A stretch of DNA of 64,000 nucleotides from Candidatus Aminicenantes bacterium JdFR-78 (GTDB lineage: Bacteria > Acidobacteriota > Aminicenantia > JdFR-78), in assembly GCA_002010665.1 (NCBI GenBank), contig MTON01000005.1, positions 106,264 to 170,263 on the forward strand, read 5' to 3'. Both the position numbers and the translations under genes were made by a program. The notes beneath the pieces were generated by a model. The model ran no database searches and was not told the DNA's origin. It saw only the letters and a program-made list of their open reading frames with translations. This document shows, in pieces, positions 1 to 8,721 of this stretch. Position 1 is the first letter of the stretch. Each line of letters opens with the position of its first letter.

Positions 1-382
1 TGATTTTGGGACTGCAACTACTTTTGATGCCATCTCAGCAAAGGGAGAATACTTAGGAGGTGCTATTGCTCCGGGTCTTTATATCTCTGCAGAAGCCCTT
101 TCTGAAAAAACAGCAAAACTTCCACGAGTTGAGATTAAAAAACCAAAAAATGTTATAGGGAAAACAACTGTTGCAAGCATTCAATCTGGATTATATTTTG
201 GTTATATAGGTTTAATAGAAAAAATCATTTTTCATATGAAAAGGGAGTTGGGGGAACAGACAAAAGTAATCTCAACAGGTGGAATAACTGATGAAATCAC
301 ACGCCAAATAAAAATAATAGATTATCAAGACCCTTATCTTACCTTAGAGGGCTTGAGAATAATTTATGAAAGAAATCAATAA
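1..382 (+). CDS. coaX: Type III pantothenate kinase, C-terminal part (truncated by window edge)
   Basis: The reading frame is open from base 2 to a TAA ending at 382; its start lies outside the window, so the ORF track misses it. It begins with DFGTATTFD, the nucleotide/phosphate-binding motif in the middle of CoaX proteins, followed by GGAIAPGL and the late motif STGGI typical of the ASKHA-fold family. CoaX phosphorylates pantothenate in the first committed step of coenzyme A synthesis, without feedback control by CoA. About 126 residues are visible, roughly half of the usual 250-260. The stop lies 17 bases inside the next gene, suggesting coupled translation. Confidence 0.93.
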   Translation, partial: DFGTATTFDAISAKGEYLGGAIAPGLYISAEALSEKTAKLPRVEIKKPKNVIGKTTVASIQSGLYFGYIGLIEKIIFHMKRELGEQTKVISTGGITDEITRQIKIIDYQDPYLTLEGLRIIYERNQ

Positions 383-953
383 AGAAAAAAAATACTATCA
401 GGAAATTGCGAAAAGATTTTTTTTCTGGACAGGAAAAGGGCCCTTTTTATCCTCTAAGGACATGACATTAATTGATTTCTGGAGGGATAAAAATATCCCC
501 TTAAATATTGTACTTGAAGCAATAGACGAGGCATTTGAAAATTTAGAGCCCAAAGCTTTAAGAAAAGAGATTAAAACTTTATATTTTTGTAATAAAAAAG
601 TATTGGATGCTTACAGAAGATATCTTGAAAGAAAAATTGGGTTGAAAGGAAAAAGTGTAGGTAAAAAAGAGAAATTTGAGAATGCTTTGAAGGAAATAAA
701 TCTTTTCTTAAATAATCTTCCAAAAGAGCTTGAATTTTTAAGATCAATATATGAAAAGGGTTTAAAATTAATCAAAATGAAAAAGGAGGAAGAACTCGAA
801 GATCTAGATAATGAAGTTGAATTTTTAATATTCTACAATTATAAAGATAAATTTAATAAAATAAACGAAAATGATGATATTTTAAAAAGAAAGATAACAA
901 AAGAAATACGGAAGAAATATAAAATACCTTATCTATCCCCTTTTTATTACTGA
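366..953 (+). CDS. Conserved-looking protein of unknown function, coupled to coaX
   Basis: I do not recognise a named family. The 195-residue product is soluble, very rich in Lys and Glu, and predicted mostly helical with no signal peptide or membrane segment. The N-terminal 60 residues contain an LSSKDMTLIDFWRDKNIPL stretch, reminiscent of small helical or winged-helix modules in which a D..LI..W...IPL pattern precedes a helix; that resemblance is from memory and weak. The ATG lies inside the 3' end of coaX (17-base overlap), so the two are probably co-translated. Its 3' end overlaps that of the convergent dehydrogenase gene by 7 bases. Confidence 0.75.
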   Translation: MKEINKEKKYYQEIAKRFFFWTGKGPFLSSKDMTLIDFWRDKNIPLNIVLEAIDEAFENLEPKALRKEIKTLYFCNKKVLDAYRRYLERKIGLKGKSVGKKEKFENALKEINLFLNNLPKELEFLRSIYEKGLKLIKMKKEEELEDLDNEVEFLIFYNYKDKFNKINENDDILKRKITKEIRKKYKIPYLSPFYY

Positions 954-1819
954 ATTAGGCTTCTAAAAAATTCTACAATTATTGCATAATCTAAATCACC
1001 ATTTACTTTATTTTTTATTGCCTGATAAATCTCTTTGGTAAGGGCTCCAAGAAAAAGGGGGAAATTCTTTTCCTTTGCCGTCTCTACCATATAATTTAAG
1101 TCCTTAAACATCAAATTAAGGGAAAATTGCGTGGAATAATCAGCCTTCATCATTTTTGGTCCCTTAAATTCTATTAAAGGGCTTTTAAATGCTCCTGAAG
1201 AAAGAACCTCAATAAGAGCAGAAACATCAAGACCAACCTTCTCTGCAAAACAGATTCCTTCTCCCAAAATTGCAGCAAAAGTTGCGCCTATAATATTGTT
1301 AATCAATTTGGCGTAAGAACCATTTCCATTGGGTCCCATATATATAATTTTTTCACCAAGAGCTTTAAAAACTTCGAGGTTTTCCTCATAAATTTTTTTC
1401 TCTCCACCAACCATTATTGCCAAGGTTCCCTGCTCTGCAGCCCATGTGCTTCCAGAAACAGGAGCATCAAGAAAATGGAATCCCTTTTCCTTTGCTTTTT
1501 CAGATAGCTCAATAGAAACTCGGGGCAATATTGTACTCATATCAATAAAGACAGTTCCAGGACGGGCACCATTAAATGCACCATTTGGGCCCATTAATAC
1601 CTCCCTAACAGCTTCATGGTCGGTTACTATAGTTATAACAACATCAACTTCCTTTGAAAGCTCCTCAGGACTTGAAGCTACTGGAACACCTATTTTTTTA
1701 AAGTCTTCTGTTTTGCTTGGGGTCCGATTGTAAACAATTAACTGGAAGCCTTTTTTAAATAAATTTTTTGCCATAGGTTTTCCCATAAGGCCGAGACCTA
1801 TGAATCCAATTTTTTTCAT
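947..1819 (-). CDS. NAD(P)-dependent beta-hydroxyacid dehydrogenase (3-hydroxyisobutyrate dehydrogenase family)
   Basis: Full-length member (290 residues, family usually 285-300) of the family that reduces or oxidises short beta-hydroxyacids or semialdehydes. The Rossmann motif GFIGLGLMGKPMAKNL is at the N terminus; NRTP after the second strand places an arginine where the NADP 2'-phosphate is usually bound, so NADP use is likely. The substrate-binding signature DAPVSGS is near residue 120 and the catalytic lysine is in YAKLINN near residue 170. The start has a good Shine-Dalgarno (AAAGGAG). It overlaps gmhB by ATGA. The substrate (hydroxyisobutyrate, succinic semialdehyde, glyoxylate or tartronate semialdehyde) cannot be chosen from sequence alone. 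Confidence 0.88.
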   Translation of the reverse strand: MKKIGFIGLGLMGKPMAKNLFKKGFQLIVYNRTPSKTEDFKKIGVPVASSPEELSKEVDVVITIVTDHEAVREVLMGPNGAFNGARPGTVFIDMSTILPRVSIELSEKAKEKGFHFLDAPVSGSTWAAEQGTLAIMVGGEKKIYEENLEVFKALGEKIIYMGPNGNGSYAKLINNIIGATFAAILGEGICFAEKVGLDVSALIEVLSSGAFKSPLIEFKGPKMMKADYSTQFSLNLMFKDLNYMVETAKEKNFPLFLGALTKEIYQAIKNKVNGDLDYAIIVEFFRSLIQ

Positions 1820-2400
1820 TTCTGACTCCTTTTTTTAGTTTTTTTTATATCATTTAAAATCCAGTTAACAGCGTCTAAAAGATTCTCTGCAATATAGGCA
1901 GGTGAAATTCCTGCTTCTTCTAATTGAAAATTTGCGCTTTTACCAAATCCAGTTAATACAAGTATGCTTTTAGCTCCAATATTTAATCCAAAAAGTATAT
2001 CGTCCTTTTTATCTCCTATCATATATGATTTTTTCAAATCTATATTGAACTCTTTTGCGGCTTTTTCAGCCATACCTGGTAAAGGCTTTCTACATCCACA
2101 GGTATTCGATGGATCAGGAGAATAATGTGGACAATAATAAATAGCATCAAAATATGCGCCATGATGATTAAATACTTCCTGTAATTTTTTATGAATTTTT
2201 ATTAAATCTCCTTCTGTAAAAAATCCCCTTGAAACTCCTGATTGATTTGTTACAATAATTGCTAATAATCCTGCCTGATTTATTTTCCTTATTGCCTCGT
2301 AACTAAAAGGATAAATCCTTATCTGATTAAAACTGGATGGATAGCCAACGTCTTCATTAATTGTTCCATCCCTATCTAAAAATACTGCAATTTTTTTCAT
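1816..2400 (-). CDS. gmhB: D-glycero-D-manno-heptose 1,7-bisphosphate 7-phosphatase (HAD family)
   Basis: HAD-superfamily phosphatase of 194 residues. The nucleophile motif FLDRDGTIN carries both catalytic aspartates, TNQSGV is motif II, the lysine in CRKP is motif III and GDKKDDI is motif IV. The zinc-binding insert CPHYSPDPSNTCGC is typical of GmhB. The enzyme removes the 7-phosphate during ADP-heptose synthesis for the lipopolysaccharide inner core. It sits directly after a heptosyltransferase gene (4-base overlap), which supports the heptose assignment over histidinol-phosphatase relatives. Cytoplasmic. Confidence 0.9.
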   Translation of the reverse strand: MKKIAVFLDRDGTINEDVGYPSSFNQIRIYPFSYEAIRKINQAGLLAIIVTNQSGVSRGFFTEGDLIKIHKKLQEVFNHHGAYFDAIYYCPHYSPDPSNTCGCRKPLPGMAEKAAKEFNIDLKKSYMIGDKKDDILFGLNIGAKSILVLTGFGKSANFQLEEAGISPAYIAENLLDAVNWILNDIKKTKKRSQK

Positions 2401-3401
2401 TCAAGTAACTCCTTACTTATTTCAAAAACCTCTTCCGGTTTTATACTTTTCATGCATTTATGGTCAACAGGACAATCCCGATATTTACAGGGCGCGCAGG
2501 GAACCTTTTTCTGAATTATTTTAAAAGGTGGATAAAATGGCGAAGTCCTTTCTGGATCGGTGGGTCCAAACACAGCGATAACTGGTATTCGAAGAGCATT
2601 TGCGATGTGCATTGGGCCAGAATCATTTGAAATGAATAAATTACATTTACTTATCAGAGCAATTAATTCCTTTAAAGTAGTTTTTCCGATAAAATTATGT
2701 ATTTTCCCATTCTCCCTTTCAATCTCAGAGATTCTATTATTCAAAAGATTCTCCTTTTTACTTCCAAAAATGAATACCTCTGCATCTAATTCCTCAATAA
2801 ATTTAATTGACAATCTAACAAAATGCTCTACAGGCCAATTTTTTGCTGACCCATAAAAAGACCCTGGATTCATACCGACAATCAATGAATTAGAAGAGAT
2901 TTTTAGTTTTTTTAATAATTCCTCAACCCAGTTTAGTTCTTCTTTCCCGACCTTTAAACTAAATGAAATGTTTTGAATTTTTAAACCTAAATTTTCAATT
3001 AGATTTAGATAATAGTAAACCTGATGTTTCTTAAATTCTTTTAATTTTATACTTCTCGTTAAAAATATACCTCTTCCTTCATTTGCGTAACCCCATCTTT
3101 CAGGAATCTTAGAAAGAAAAAAAAGAAAGGCAGAGGAAAAGGAATTTGTGAAGAGAATACCAATGTTGAATTTTTCTTTTTTTAATTTCTGAATGTTATT
3201 ATAAAAATTTGAAATAGAATTATCTTTCGAGAGAGGAATTATACCACTTAAATCTTCATTATTAGAAAATAGGTCTTTTAACCATTCTCGAGTAGCAACC
3301 CATATTTCTGAATCCGGAAAATTTTTTTTTATACTTTGAATTGCAGGAAGACTCATTACACTATCACCAATCCAGTTAGGTACTCTAATGACTATTTTCA
3401 T
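2397..3401 (-). CDS. waaF: Lipopolysaccharide heptosyltransferase, GT9 family (WaaF-like)
   Basis: Glycosyltransferase family 9 enzyme of 334 residues that adds heptose to the LPS inner core from ADP-heptose. The N-terminal VRVP/IRVPNWIGDSVMSLPA loop, the C-terminal NDSGPMHIA nucleotide-sugar motif and VFGPTDPERTSP are the family hallmarks. A Cys cluster (CAPCKYRDC) close to the C terminus is common in WaaF-type sequences. Product overlaps gmhB by 4 bases and follows dnaN by 30 bases. Its presence, with gmhB and lptE, argues for an outer membrane containing heptosylated LPS. WaaC versus WaaF specificity is inferred from the WIGD motif. Confidence 0.87.
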   Translation of the reverse strand: MKIVIRVPNWIGDSVMSLPAIQSIKKNFPDSEIWVATREWLKDLFSNNEDLSGIIPLSKDNSISNFYNNIQKLKKEKFNIGILFTNSFSSAFLFFLSKIPERWGYANEGRGIFLTRSIKLKEFKKHQVYYYLNLIENLGLKIQNISFSLKVGKEELNWVEELLKKLKISSNSLIVGMNPGSFYGSAKNWPVEHFVRLSIKFIEELDAEVFIFGSKKENLLNNRISEIERENGKIHNFIGKTTLKELIALISKCNLFISNDSGPMHIANALRIPVIAVFGPTDPERTSPFYPPFKIIQKKVPCAPCKYRDCPVDHKCMKSIKPEEVFEISKELLE

Positions 3402-3431
3402 TATTATCTTGGAAGAAATTTGAAATAAATT

Positions 3432-4538
3432 TTAAATTTTCATTGGCATTAAAACATATTGATAACCTACATCTTCTTTTTCTCCAGGTTGTATCAGAAC
3501 TGCACTGTTTTCATCTTTTATCTCAAAACGAATTGTTTCACTTTTAACTGCATTTAAAAAATCCAGGATATATTGAGAATTAAAAGCGATTTCAAGATTC
3601 TGGCCGCTGAAATTCACATTGATTATATCTCTTGCTTCTCCTATTTCTGGATTAGAAGTGTAAAGTTCAAGCTGATTACCTTTAATTGTAAATTTTACTC
3701 CCCTTGACCTTTCGCTTGAAAGAAGAGCAACCCTTTTCAGAGAAGTAATTAAATCATCTCTTGATAATGTTAAAATATTCTCATTATTTTGTGGAATAAC
3801 TGCTCTAAATTCAGGAAATGTTCCTTCTATAATTCTTGAAATCAAAGTCCTTTTACCTACTCTAAAAAACAAATTATTAGTATCAAAATCAAATTCAATT
3901 TCTTCATCGTCTATTTTTCTTAATTCATTAAGAGCTTTTTTTGATATGATAACCTGAATTTCCTCAGGTAGATTAAAATTAACATTTTCTTTAACAAAAG
4001 TATAAGCTAAACGGTGGCCATCAGTACTAACAAGTTCCCATGAATCATTATTCAAAATCATTAGTGCACCATTTAAATAATATCTCTGCTCCTGAGTAAT
4101 TGCGAAATATGTTTTATCAATCATTTTATGAAGAGTTTCAAGAGATAATTTTATATTCCTTTGAAAATTGGGTAGAGGAATTTTAGGATAATCTTTTACA
4201 GATAAACTTGAAATTTTAAATTCACTTACACCACTTTTTATTTTTACCAGTCCACCTTCATTTGTAACTTCAAAAGAAACATCTGTTTCATCCGGTAAAG
4301 ATCTGATAATTTCATAAAATTTCTTTCCATTTATGGTTATCCCACCCTGCTCTTCTATATCAGCTTCGCAAGAGGTAATCATTCCAACTTCAAGATCAGT
4401 TCCTATTAATTTAATTTCCTTTTCTTTAGTCTCTATTAAGATATTAGCAAGAATTGGAAGGGTATTTCTTTTTTCCACAATTCCTTGTAAAAGTTGAAGT
4501 TCGGGAATTAATAATTTTTTTTGAACTGTAAATTTCAT
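3432..4538 (-). CDS. dnaN: DNA polymerase III beta sliding clamp
   Basis: 368-residue protein with the three-domain clamp organisation and typical landmarks: TLPILANILIET near the N terminus, SFE..., the domain-2 stretch TDGHRLA, FPEFRAVIP and the C-terminal VLMPMKI. It forms the ring that tethers DNA polymerase and many repair proteins to DNA. A Shine-Dalgarno AAGGTG precedes the ATG. It follows dnaA on the same strand after a 153-base AT-rich gap, the common dnaA-dnaN order. Confidence 0.97.
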   Translation of the reverse strand: MKFTVQKKLLIPELQLLQGIVEKRNTLPILANILIETKEKEIKLIGTDLEVGMITSCEADIEEQGGITINGKKFYEIIRSLPDETDVSFEVTNEGGLVKIKSGVSEFKISSLSVKDYPKIPLPNFQRNIKLSLETLHKMIDKTYFAITQEQRYYLNGALMILNNDSWELVSTDGHRLAYTFVKENVNFNLPEEIQVIISKKALNELRKIDDEEIEFDFDTNNLFFRVGKRTLISRIIEGTFPEFRAVIPQNNENILTLSRDDLITSLKRVALLSSERSRGVKFTIKGNQLELYTSNPEIGEARDIINVNFSGQNLEIAFNSQYILDFLNAVKSETIRFEIKDENSAVLIQPGEKEDVGYQYVLMPMKI

Positions 4539-4691
4539 TTTATCACCTTCTTCTTATTTTTATTATTATTTATCTATTTATTTTTAGAACAAATTAATAA
4601 TAAAGTAAACCCTTTTTTTGTTGAAAATCCTAAAATTTATTTATATTCATAAGTTTAGATAGTTGAAAATTATTTTCAAATCCTGTGAAAA
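4539..4691. other. AT-rich dnaA-dnaN intergenic region
   Basis: This 153-base spacer is very rich in A and T and contains two copies of GTTGAAAAT and a TGTGAAAAT resembling a degenerate DnaA box. I see no clear cluster of 9-mer DnaA boxes, no hairpin terminator and no convincing -35/-10 pair. It could act as a DNA-unwinding element, but that is only inference from composition and location. Confidence 0.35.
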
Positions 4692-6017
4692 TCATCTGAA
4701 ATAATTTAAAAACTCATTAATCATTTTATCAAATTTAGAGTCAATATTTCTCAACTCTGAAATTTTCTTAATTGAATGTAAAACCGTTGTATGATGCTTA
4801 TTTCCAAATTTTTTACCAATTTCAGGTAATGAGGCATTCGTTAATTCCCTTGCCAGATACATTGCTATTTGACGTGGAAATGCAATATGAGGGGAGTTAT
4901 TTTTTGATTTTAAGTCTGATATTTTTAATTTAAATTTTTGACTGATAAACTTCTGAATTTTTTCAATTGTGATTAATTTTTCTTCTTCGGGTAATATATT
5001 CCTTAGCGCTTCTTTTGCTAAATCCAAACAAATCTTTGTACCTTTTAAAGAAGCATAGGCAATTACTCTTCTTAAACACCCCTCTAATTCTCTAATATTT
5101 GAATGAATCTTATTTGCAATATATAAAGCAACATCTTCAGGTAATTTTACATTTTCCAACTCTGCTTTTTTATATAAGATAGCAATTCTTGTCTCAAGAT
5201 CAGGCGGTTTTAAATCTGCGATAAGACCCCATTCAAATCTTGAAAGCAATCTTTCTTCTAAATTCGGAATTTCTCTTGGAGGACAGTCGCTTGAAATAAC
5301 TATTTGCTTTTGGGCATCATATAAATGATTGAATGTATGAAAAAACTCTTCTTTTGTTCTTTCTCTTCCTGATAGGAATTGTATGTCATCTATTAGTAAA
5401 ATATCAACACTTCGATATTTTTTTCTGAATTCTAAGATTTTTCCATGCTGTAAATAATTTATTAATTCATTCATAAATTTTTCAGTAGTAATGTAAAGTA
5501 GTTTTACAGATGGCGATTTTTTTAAAATATAATGGCCTATGGCATTCATTAAATGAGTTTTCCCAAGCCCAACTCCTCCATAAATATAAAAAGGATTATA
5601 AGCTTTAGCAGGATTCTCAGCAACAGCTAGAGATGCAGCATGGGCAAATTGATTGCACGAACCGACTACAAAATTTTCAAAGGTATAATTAGGATTTAAA
5701 TTCGGGTGAATTAAAGACCCCGCCTCTTTTCTTCTTTTAATAGGGTCCTTTCTCTGGAATTTTGCTTCCTCTTCAAAGATATATCTGAAATCTAATTTTT
5801 CTCCTGTTAATTCTTCTATTGTTCTCTGAATCAAAAGGGAATAATGAAGTGTTAGCCATTCTTTAAAATATGAATTTGGAACTTTAATGAATAATGTATT
5901 TTCATCCCTCCCAATATATTGTGTAGGTTCAAACCAGGTTTGGAAACTGTGAGAATCTATTTTCTCTCTTATCTTTTTCTTTATTTTCTCCCAAAGATTA
6001 TTATCCTTATCTTCCAT
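4692..6017 (-). CDS. dnaA: Chromosomal replication initiator DnaA
   Basis: 441 residues, normal length. Domain I occupies about residues 1-85 with a short domain II; the AAA+ Walker A GGVGLGKTH is near 147-154, Walker B ILLIDDIQF follows, and the domain IV helix-turn-helix ends with the DnaA-box reading signature NKHHTTVLHSI. DnaA-ATP binds 9-mer boxes and opens the origin. A GAGG ribosome-binding site precedes ATG. Two DnaA-box-like 9-mers and a strong sigma70-type promoter lie directly upstream, implying autoregulation. Unlike many bacteria, rpmH-rnpA are not adjacent but about 57 kb away in this window. Confidence 0.98.
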   Translation of the reverse strand: MEDKDNNLWEKIKKKIREKIDSHSFQTWFEPTQYIGRDENTLFIKVPNSYFKEWLTLHYSLLIQRTIEELTGEKLDFRYIFEEEAKFQRKDPIKRRKEAGSLIHPNLNPNYTFENFVVGSCNQFAHAASLAVAENPAKAYNPFYIYGGVGLGKTHLMNAIGHYILKKSPSVKLLYITTEKFMNELINYLQHGKILEFRKKYRSVDILLIDDIQFLSGRERTKEEFFHTFNHLYDAQKQIVISSDCPPREIPNLEERLLSRFEWGLIADLKPPDLETRIAILYKKAELENVKLPEDVALYIANKIHSNIRELEGCLRRVIAYASLKGTKICLDLAKEALRNILPEEEKLITIEKIQKFISQKFKLKISDLKSKNNSPHIAFPRQIAMYLARELTNASLPEIGKKFGNKHHTTVLHSIKKISELRNIDSKFDKMINEFLNYFR

Positions 6018-6028
6018 GTTTCCTCAAA

Positions 6029-6049
6029 TTTTCCACAAATATTTCCACA
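6029..6049 (+). promoter_or_regulatory. Two DnaA-box-like 9-mers in the dnaA leader
   Basis: TTTTCCACA at 6029-6037 and ATTTCCACA at 6041-6049 are tandem, same orientation, start-to-start 12 bases. Both match the DnaA-box consensus TTWTNCACA closely. They lie between the predicted dnaA transcription start and the ATG, where DnaA binding would repress its own gene. Confidence 0.6.
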
Positions 6050-6091
6050 AAAATGAGAAAATAAGCTTTAAATTTATCTAAGACAGTTGTT

Positions 6092-6120
6092 AATATACCA
6101 TCACACTTTAAAGATTGCAA
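6092..6120 (-). promoter_or_regulatory. Predicted sigma70-type promoter of dnaA
   Basis: Read on the minus strand: TTGCAA (6115-6120), 17-base spacer, TATATT (6092-6097). It is about 75 bases before the dnaA ATG and upstream of the two DnaA boxes. Confidence 0.6.
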
Positions 6121-6152
6121 GAATTTTTTTGCCTAAAAAATTAATTTATTTG

Positions 6153-7052
6153 TTAGTCGGAAGATTGCTGTTCTAAAAGATTAAGAAGAGCAGGAGAATC
6201 CCTCCATTTCTCTTTTACAGCAACTTTTAAATCAAGAAAAATTTTCTTCTGGAGAATAAATTCAAGCTCCTTACGAGCCTGGATTCCAATTGTTTTAATT
6301 AGATTTCCTTTATGCCCTATTATTATTTTTCTATGCGATTCTTTTTCAACAAATATTGTTGCTGCTATATAAATTAAATTATTTCTTGGTTCCATTTTCT
6401 CCACCAGCACGGCAGTAACATAGGGAAGTTCGTCTTCAGTATGATGGAGAACTTTTTCTCGTATAATTTCAGAAACCTGAAATTTTAAAGATTGATCTGA
6501 AATCATATCCTCAGGGTAAAGTTTTTCTCCTTCGGGTAAATATTCATAAATTTTCTCTTCGAATATATCAAGATTTGTTCCTTTTAAAGCAGAAATGGGA
6601 ATAATTTCTTTAAAATCAAGTAAATCCTTGTAATGGTCTATTATCAAAAGGATCTTATCTTTTCCAATTAAATCAATTTTATTAATCAGCAAAAAACAGG
6701 GAGTCTTCACTTTTTTAAGTGTATTGATAACAAATTCATCTCCTTTTCCATATTTCTGAGTTGCATCGATAATCAATGCTAATAGATCACAGCTTTCAAG
6801 AGATGAATAGACATAACTCATCATTTTTTCATTTAGTTTAAAGAGGGGTTTGTGGATACCAGGATTGTCAACAAAAATTATTTGCCCTTTTTTCGTTGTT
6901 TTTATCCCAAGTATTCTATTTCGTGTTGTCTGAGGTTTATTAGAAATTATTGCAATTTTTCTCCCTAGCATATTGTTTAACAGAGTAGATTTCCCTACAT
7001 TAGGACGTCCGATTAAAGCGACATATCCTGATTTATATTTCTTCTCGTTCAT
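6153..7052 (-). CDS. era: GTPase Era, ribosome assembly factor
   Basis: 299 residues, normal Era length. G1 GRPNVGKST is at 15-23, DNPG is G3, NKID is G4, SAL is G5, and the C-terminal KH domain has the RNA-binding signature IIGHKGNLIKTIG. Era binds the 3' end of 16S rRNA and checks 30S maturation. It is last in the phoH-pgpH-ybeY-corC-era operon and overlaps corC by 20 bases. YbeY in the same operon is a functional partner in rRNA 3'-end processing. Confidence 0.97.
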   Translation of the reverse strand: MNEKKYKSGYVALIGRPNVGKSTLLNNMLGRKIAIISNKPQTTRNRILGIKTTKKGQIIFVDNPGIHKPLFKLNEKMMSYVYSSLESCDLLALIIDATQKYGKGDEFVINTLKKVKTPCFLLINKIDLIGKDKILLIIDHYKDLLDFKEIIPISALKGTNLDIFEEKIYEYLPEGEKLYPEDMISDQSLKFQVSEIIREKVLHHTEDELPYVTAVLVEKMEPRNNLIYIAATIFVEKESHRKIIIGHKGNLIKTIGIQARKELEFILQKKIFLDLKVAVKEKWRDSPALLNLLEQQSSD

Positions 7053-8280
7053 TTTTGTTGCCCTGATTCTTATCCGATTTTTTTATCCTCACTCTCCTGA
7101 TTCTTTTTTCATCAACATCAAGAATTTCAATTTCCAGCCCCTTAACATTAACAATTTCTCCTTTTACAGGCAATCTATTTAATGTATGGGTAATTAATCC
7201 TCCAATTGTATTATATTCTCTATCTTCCAGCTCAACCTGAAAAATCTCTTCTAGCTCTTTTATCTCGGTGTCACCTTTCACCAGATAACTGCCTGATGTT
7301 TCATTAATTATAGCCTCGGTTTCCTCATCGTATTCATCTTTAATCTCTCCAACTATTTCTTCCACAATATCTTCCATTGTAACCAGCCCTGACACACCTC
7401 CATATTCGTCAACCACAATAGCGAGCTTTTGTCTTCGTCGCTGAAATTCTTTTAATAACTCGGAAATATTCATGGACTCAGGGACAAAAAAAACAGGTCT
7501 TATGAGAGGTGTTATTGGAGATTTGGAATATTTGTCTCCCCAGAATTTTAATAAATCCTTTGCCAGAATAATTCCCTCTATGTTATCTATTCTGTCTTTA
7601 TATACAGGGATTCTTGAATGCTTAACCTTGAGGATAAAATCCTTTAGTTCTTTGATGGTAGCATCTCTTTTTATACATGCCATCTCAACTCTGGGAGTCA
7701 TAATTTCCTTAACAAGAGTGTCTCCAAATTCGACCACACTCTCTATCAATTCTCCGTCCTCCTTTTCTATTATTCCCTCCTGTTGTCCCTCGCCTATGAA
7801 AAGTCTTAATTGTTCTTCAATATCACCCTCAATCTTGCTTTCTTTAATTTTAGGCTTTAAAAATCTTAAAACAAATAATAGGGGAGTAATAAGCGATACA
7901 ATTATTTTAACGAAGGGTAGAGATAAATTAAGACTTGCTTCTCTATTAAAAGAAATGAATAGCCTTGGTAAAAATTCAAAAAATAAGATGTATATCCCAA
8001 GAGAACTCAAAATTAGAAACCAAATCCATCCTTTAGTTTTAGGGAAGACTGTGAAAAGTAAGATAAAAAACAATAACTGAGCAAACCTGTTCAATGTCTT
8101 AAGAGAAAAAGTTATATCCTCGTATTTTTCTATTACATTAAACTTCAATTTTTTGTTTCTCAAAAAATGAGAAAGTGAAATTCTAGAAAAGGAGTGGAAG
8201 GAAATTTCAAAAAAGGAGATTATGAATGCAACTATAAAGAAGAAAATACAGAATACTACCAGGAAGAAAAAAGAGTTCAT
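7033..8280 (-). CDS. CNNM/CorC-type transporter-associated membrane protein (DUF21 + CBS pair + CorC_HlyC)
   Basis: 415 residues. The N-terminal 130 residues form a DUF21-like membrane domain with about three to four hydrophobic segments, followed by two CBS repeats (MTPRVEM...IPVY and the second carrying VDEYGGVSGLVTMEDIVEEIVG) and a C-terminal CorC/HlyC FAD-like domain. These proteins are linked to Mg2+/Co2+ efflux; the older name is hemolysin C. The gene lies between ybeY and era, its usual location, starting with AGGGA 8 bases before ATG. Substrate not provable from sequence. Confidence 0.9.
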   Translation of the reverse strand: MNSFFFLVVFCIFFFIVAFIISFFEISFHSFSRISLSHFLRNKKLKFNVIEKYEDITFSLKTLNRFAQLLFFILLFTVFPKTKGWIWFLILSSLGIYILFFEFLPRLFISFNREASLNLSLPFVKIIVSLITPLLFVLRFLKPKIKESKIEGDIEEQLRLFIGEGQQEGIIEKEDGELIESVVEFGDTLVKEIMTPRVEMACIKRDATIKELKDFILKVKHSRIPVYKDRIDNIEGIILAKDLLKFWGDKYSKSPITPLIRPVFFVPESMNISELLKEFQRRRQKLAIVVDEYGGVSGLVTMEDIVEEIVGEIKDEYDEETEAIINETSGSYLVKGDTEIKELEEIFQVELEDREYNTIGGLITHTLNRLPVKGEIVNVKGLEIEILDVDEKRIRRVRIKKSDKNQGNKNEREEI

Positions 8281-8292
8281 AATATTCCCTCT

Positions 8293-8721
8293 CTAATCGA
8301 TCTTTAAAAATTTTTTTTGGAGCTTTTCCTCTTCTCTTTTCATTTCACCCTTATCAGTTTCGTGGTCATAGCCTATTAAATGTAAAAAACCATGAATTGT
8401 CAATATCTCAATTTCTCTCCCAAGACCGTGTTTTGATCTGAAACACTGATTAAAAGCCTGAGGAACCGAGATAACGATATCTCCTAAATAATGAGTCCCT
8501 TCCATTGTATTTTCTTTTATAGGAAAGCTCAGAACATCCGTGAAATAATCCCTTTTTAGAAATTCCTTATTTAATTTTCTAATTGTCCTGTTATCAACAA
8601 GAGCAAGTGTTAATTCTGCGTTTTCGAGTTTGTAAAAATCAATTAAATTTTTTAATAATTTTCTTAACTTTCTTTTATTTATCCAATATTTTTTCTGCAA
8701 ATCAAGTATATTAATTTTCAC
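8293..8721 (-). CDS. ybeY: Endoribonuclease YbeY, rRNA maturation factor
   Basis: 142-residue metalloprotein with the diagnostic zinc site HGFLHLIGYDH and preceding strand VLSFP. YbeY acts in 16S rRNA 3'-end maturation and 70S quality control with Era. ATG overlaps the pgpH stop by 4 bases, so the genes are translationally coupled. Confidence 0.96.
   Translation of the reverse strand: MKINILDLQKKYWINKRKLRKLLKNLIDFYKLENAELTLALVDNRTIRKLNKEFLKRDYFTDVLSFPIKENTMEGTHYLGDIVISVPQAFNQCFRSKHGLGREIEILTIHGFLHLIGYDHETDKGEMKREEEKLQKKFLKID

Noticed and set aside
7472-8080. 202-residue ORF on the plus strand inside the CorC-like gene
   Set aside because: It is antisense to a well-recognised gene, has no ribosome-binding site and no recognisable domain; it is a shadow of the opposite frame.
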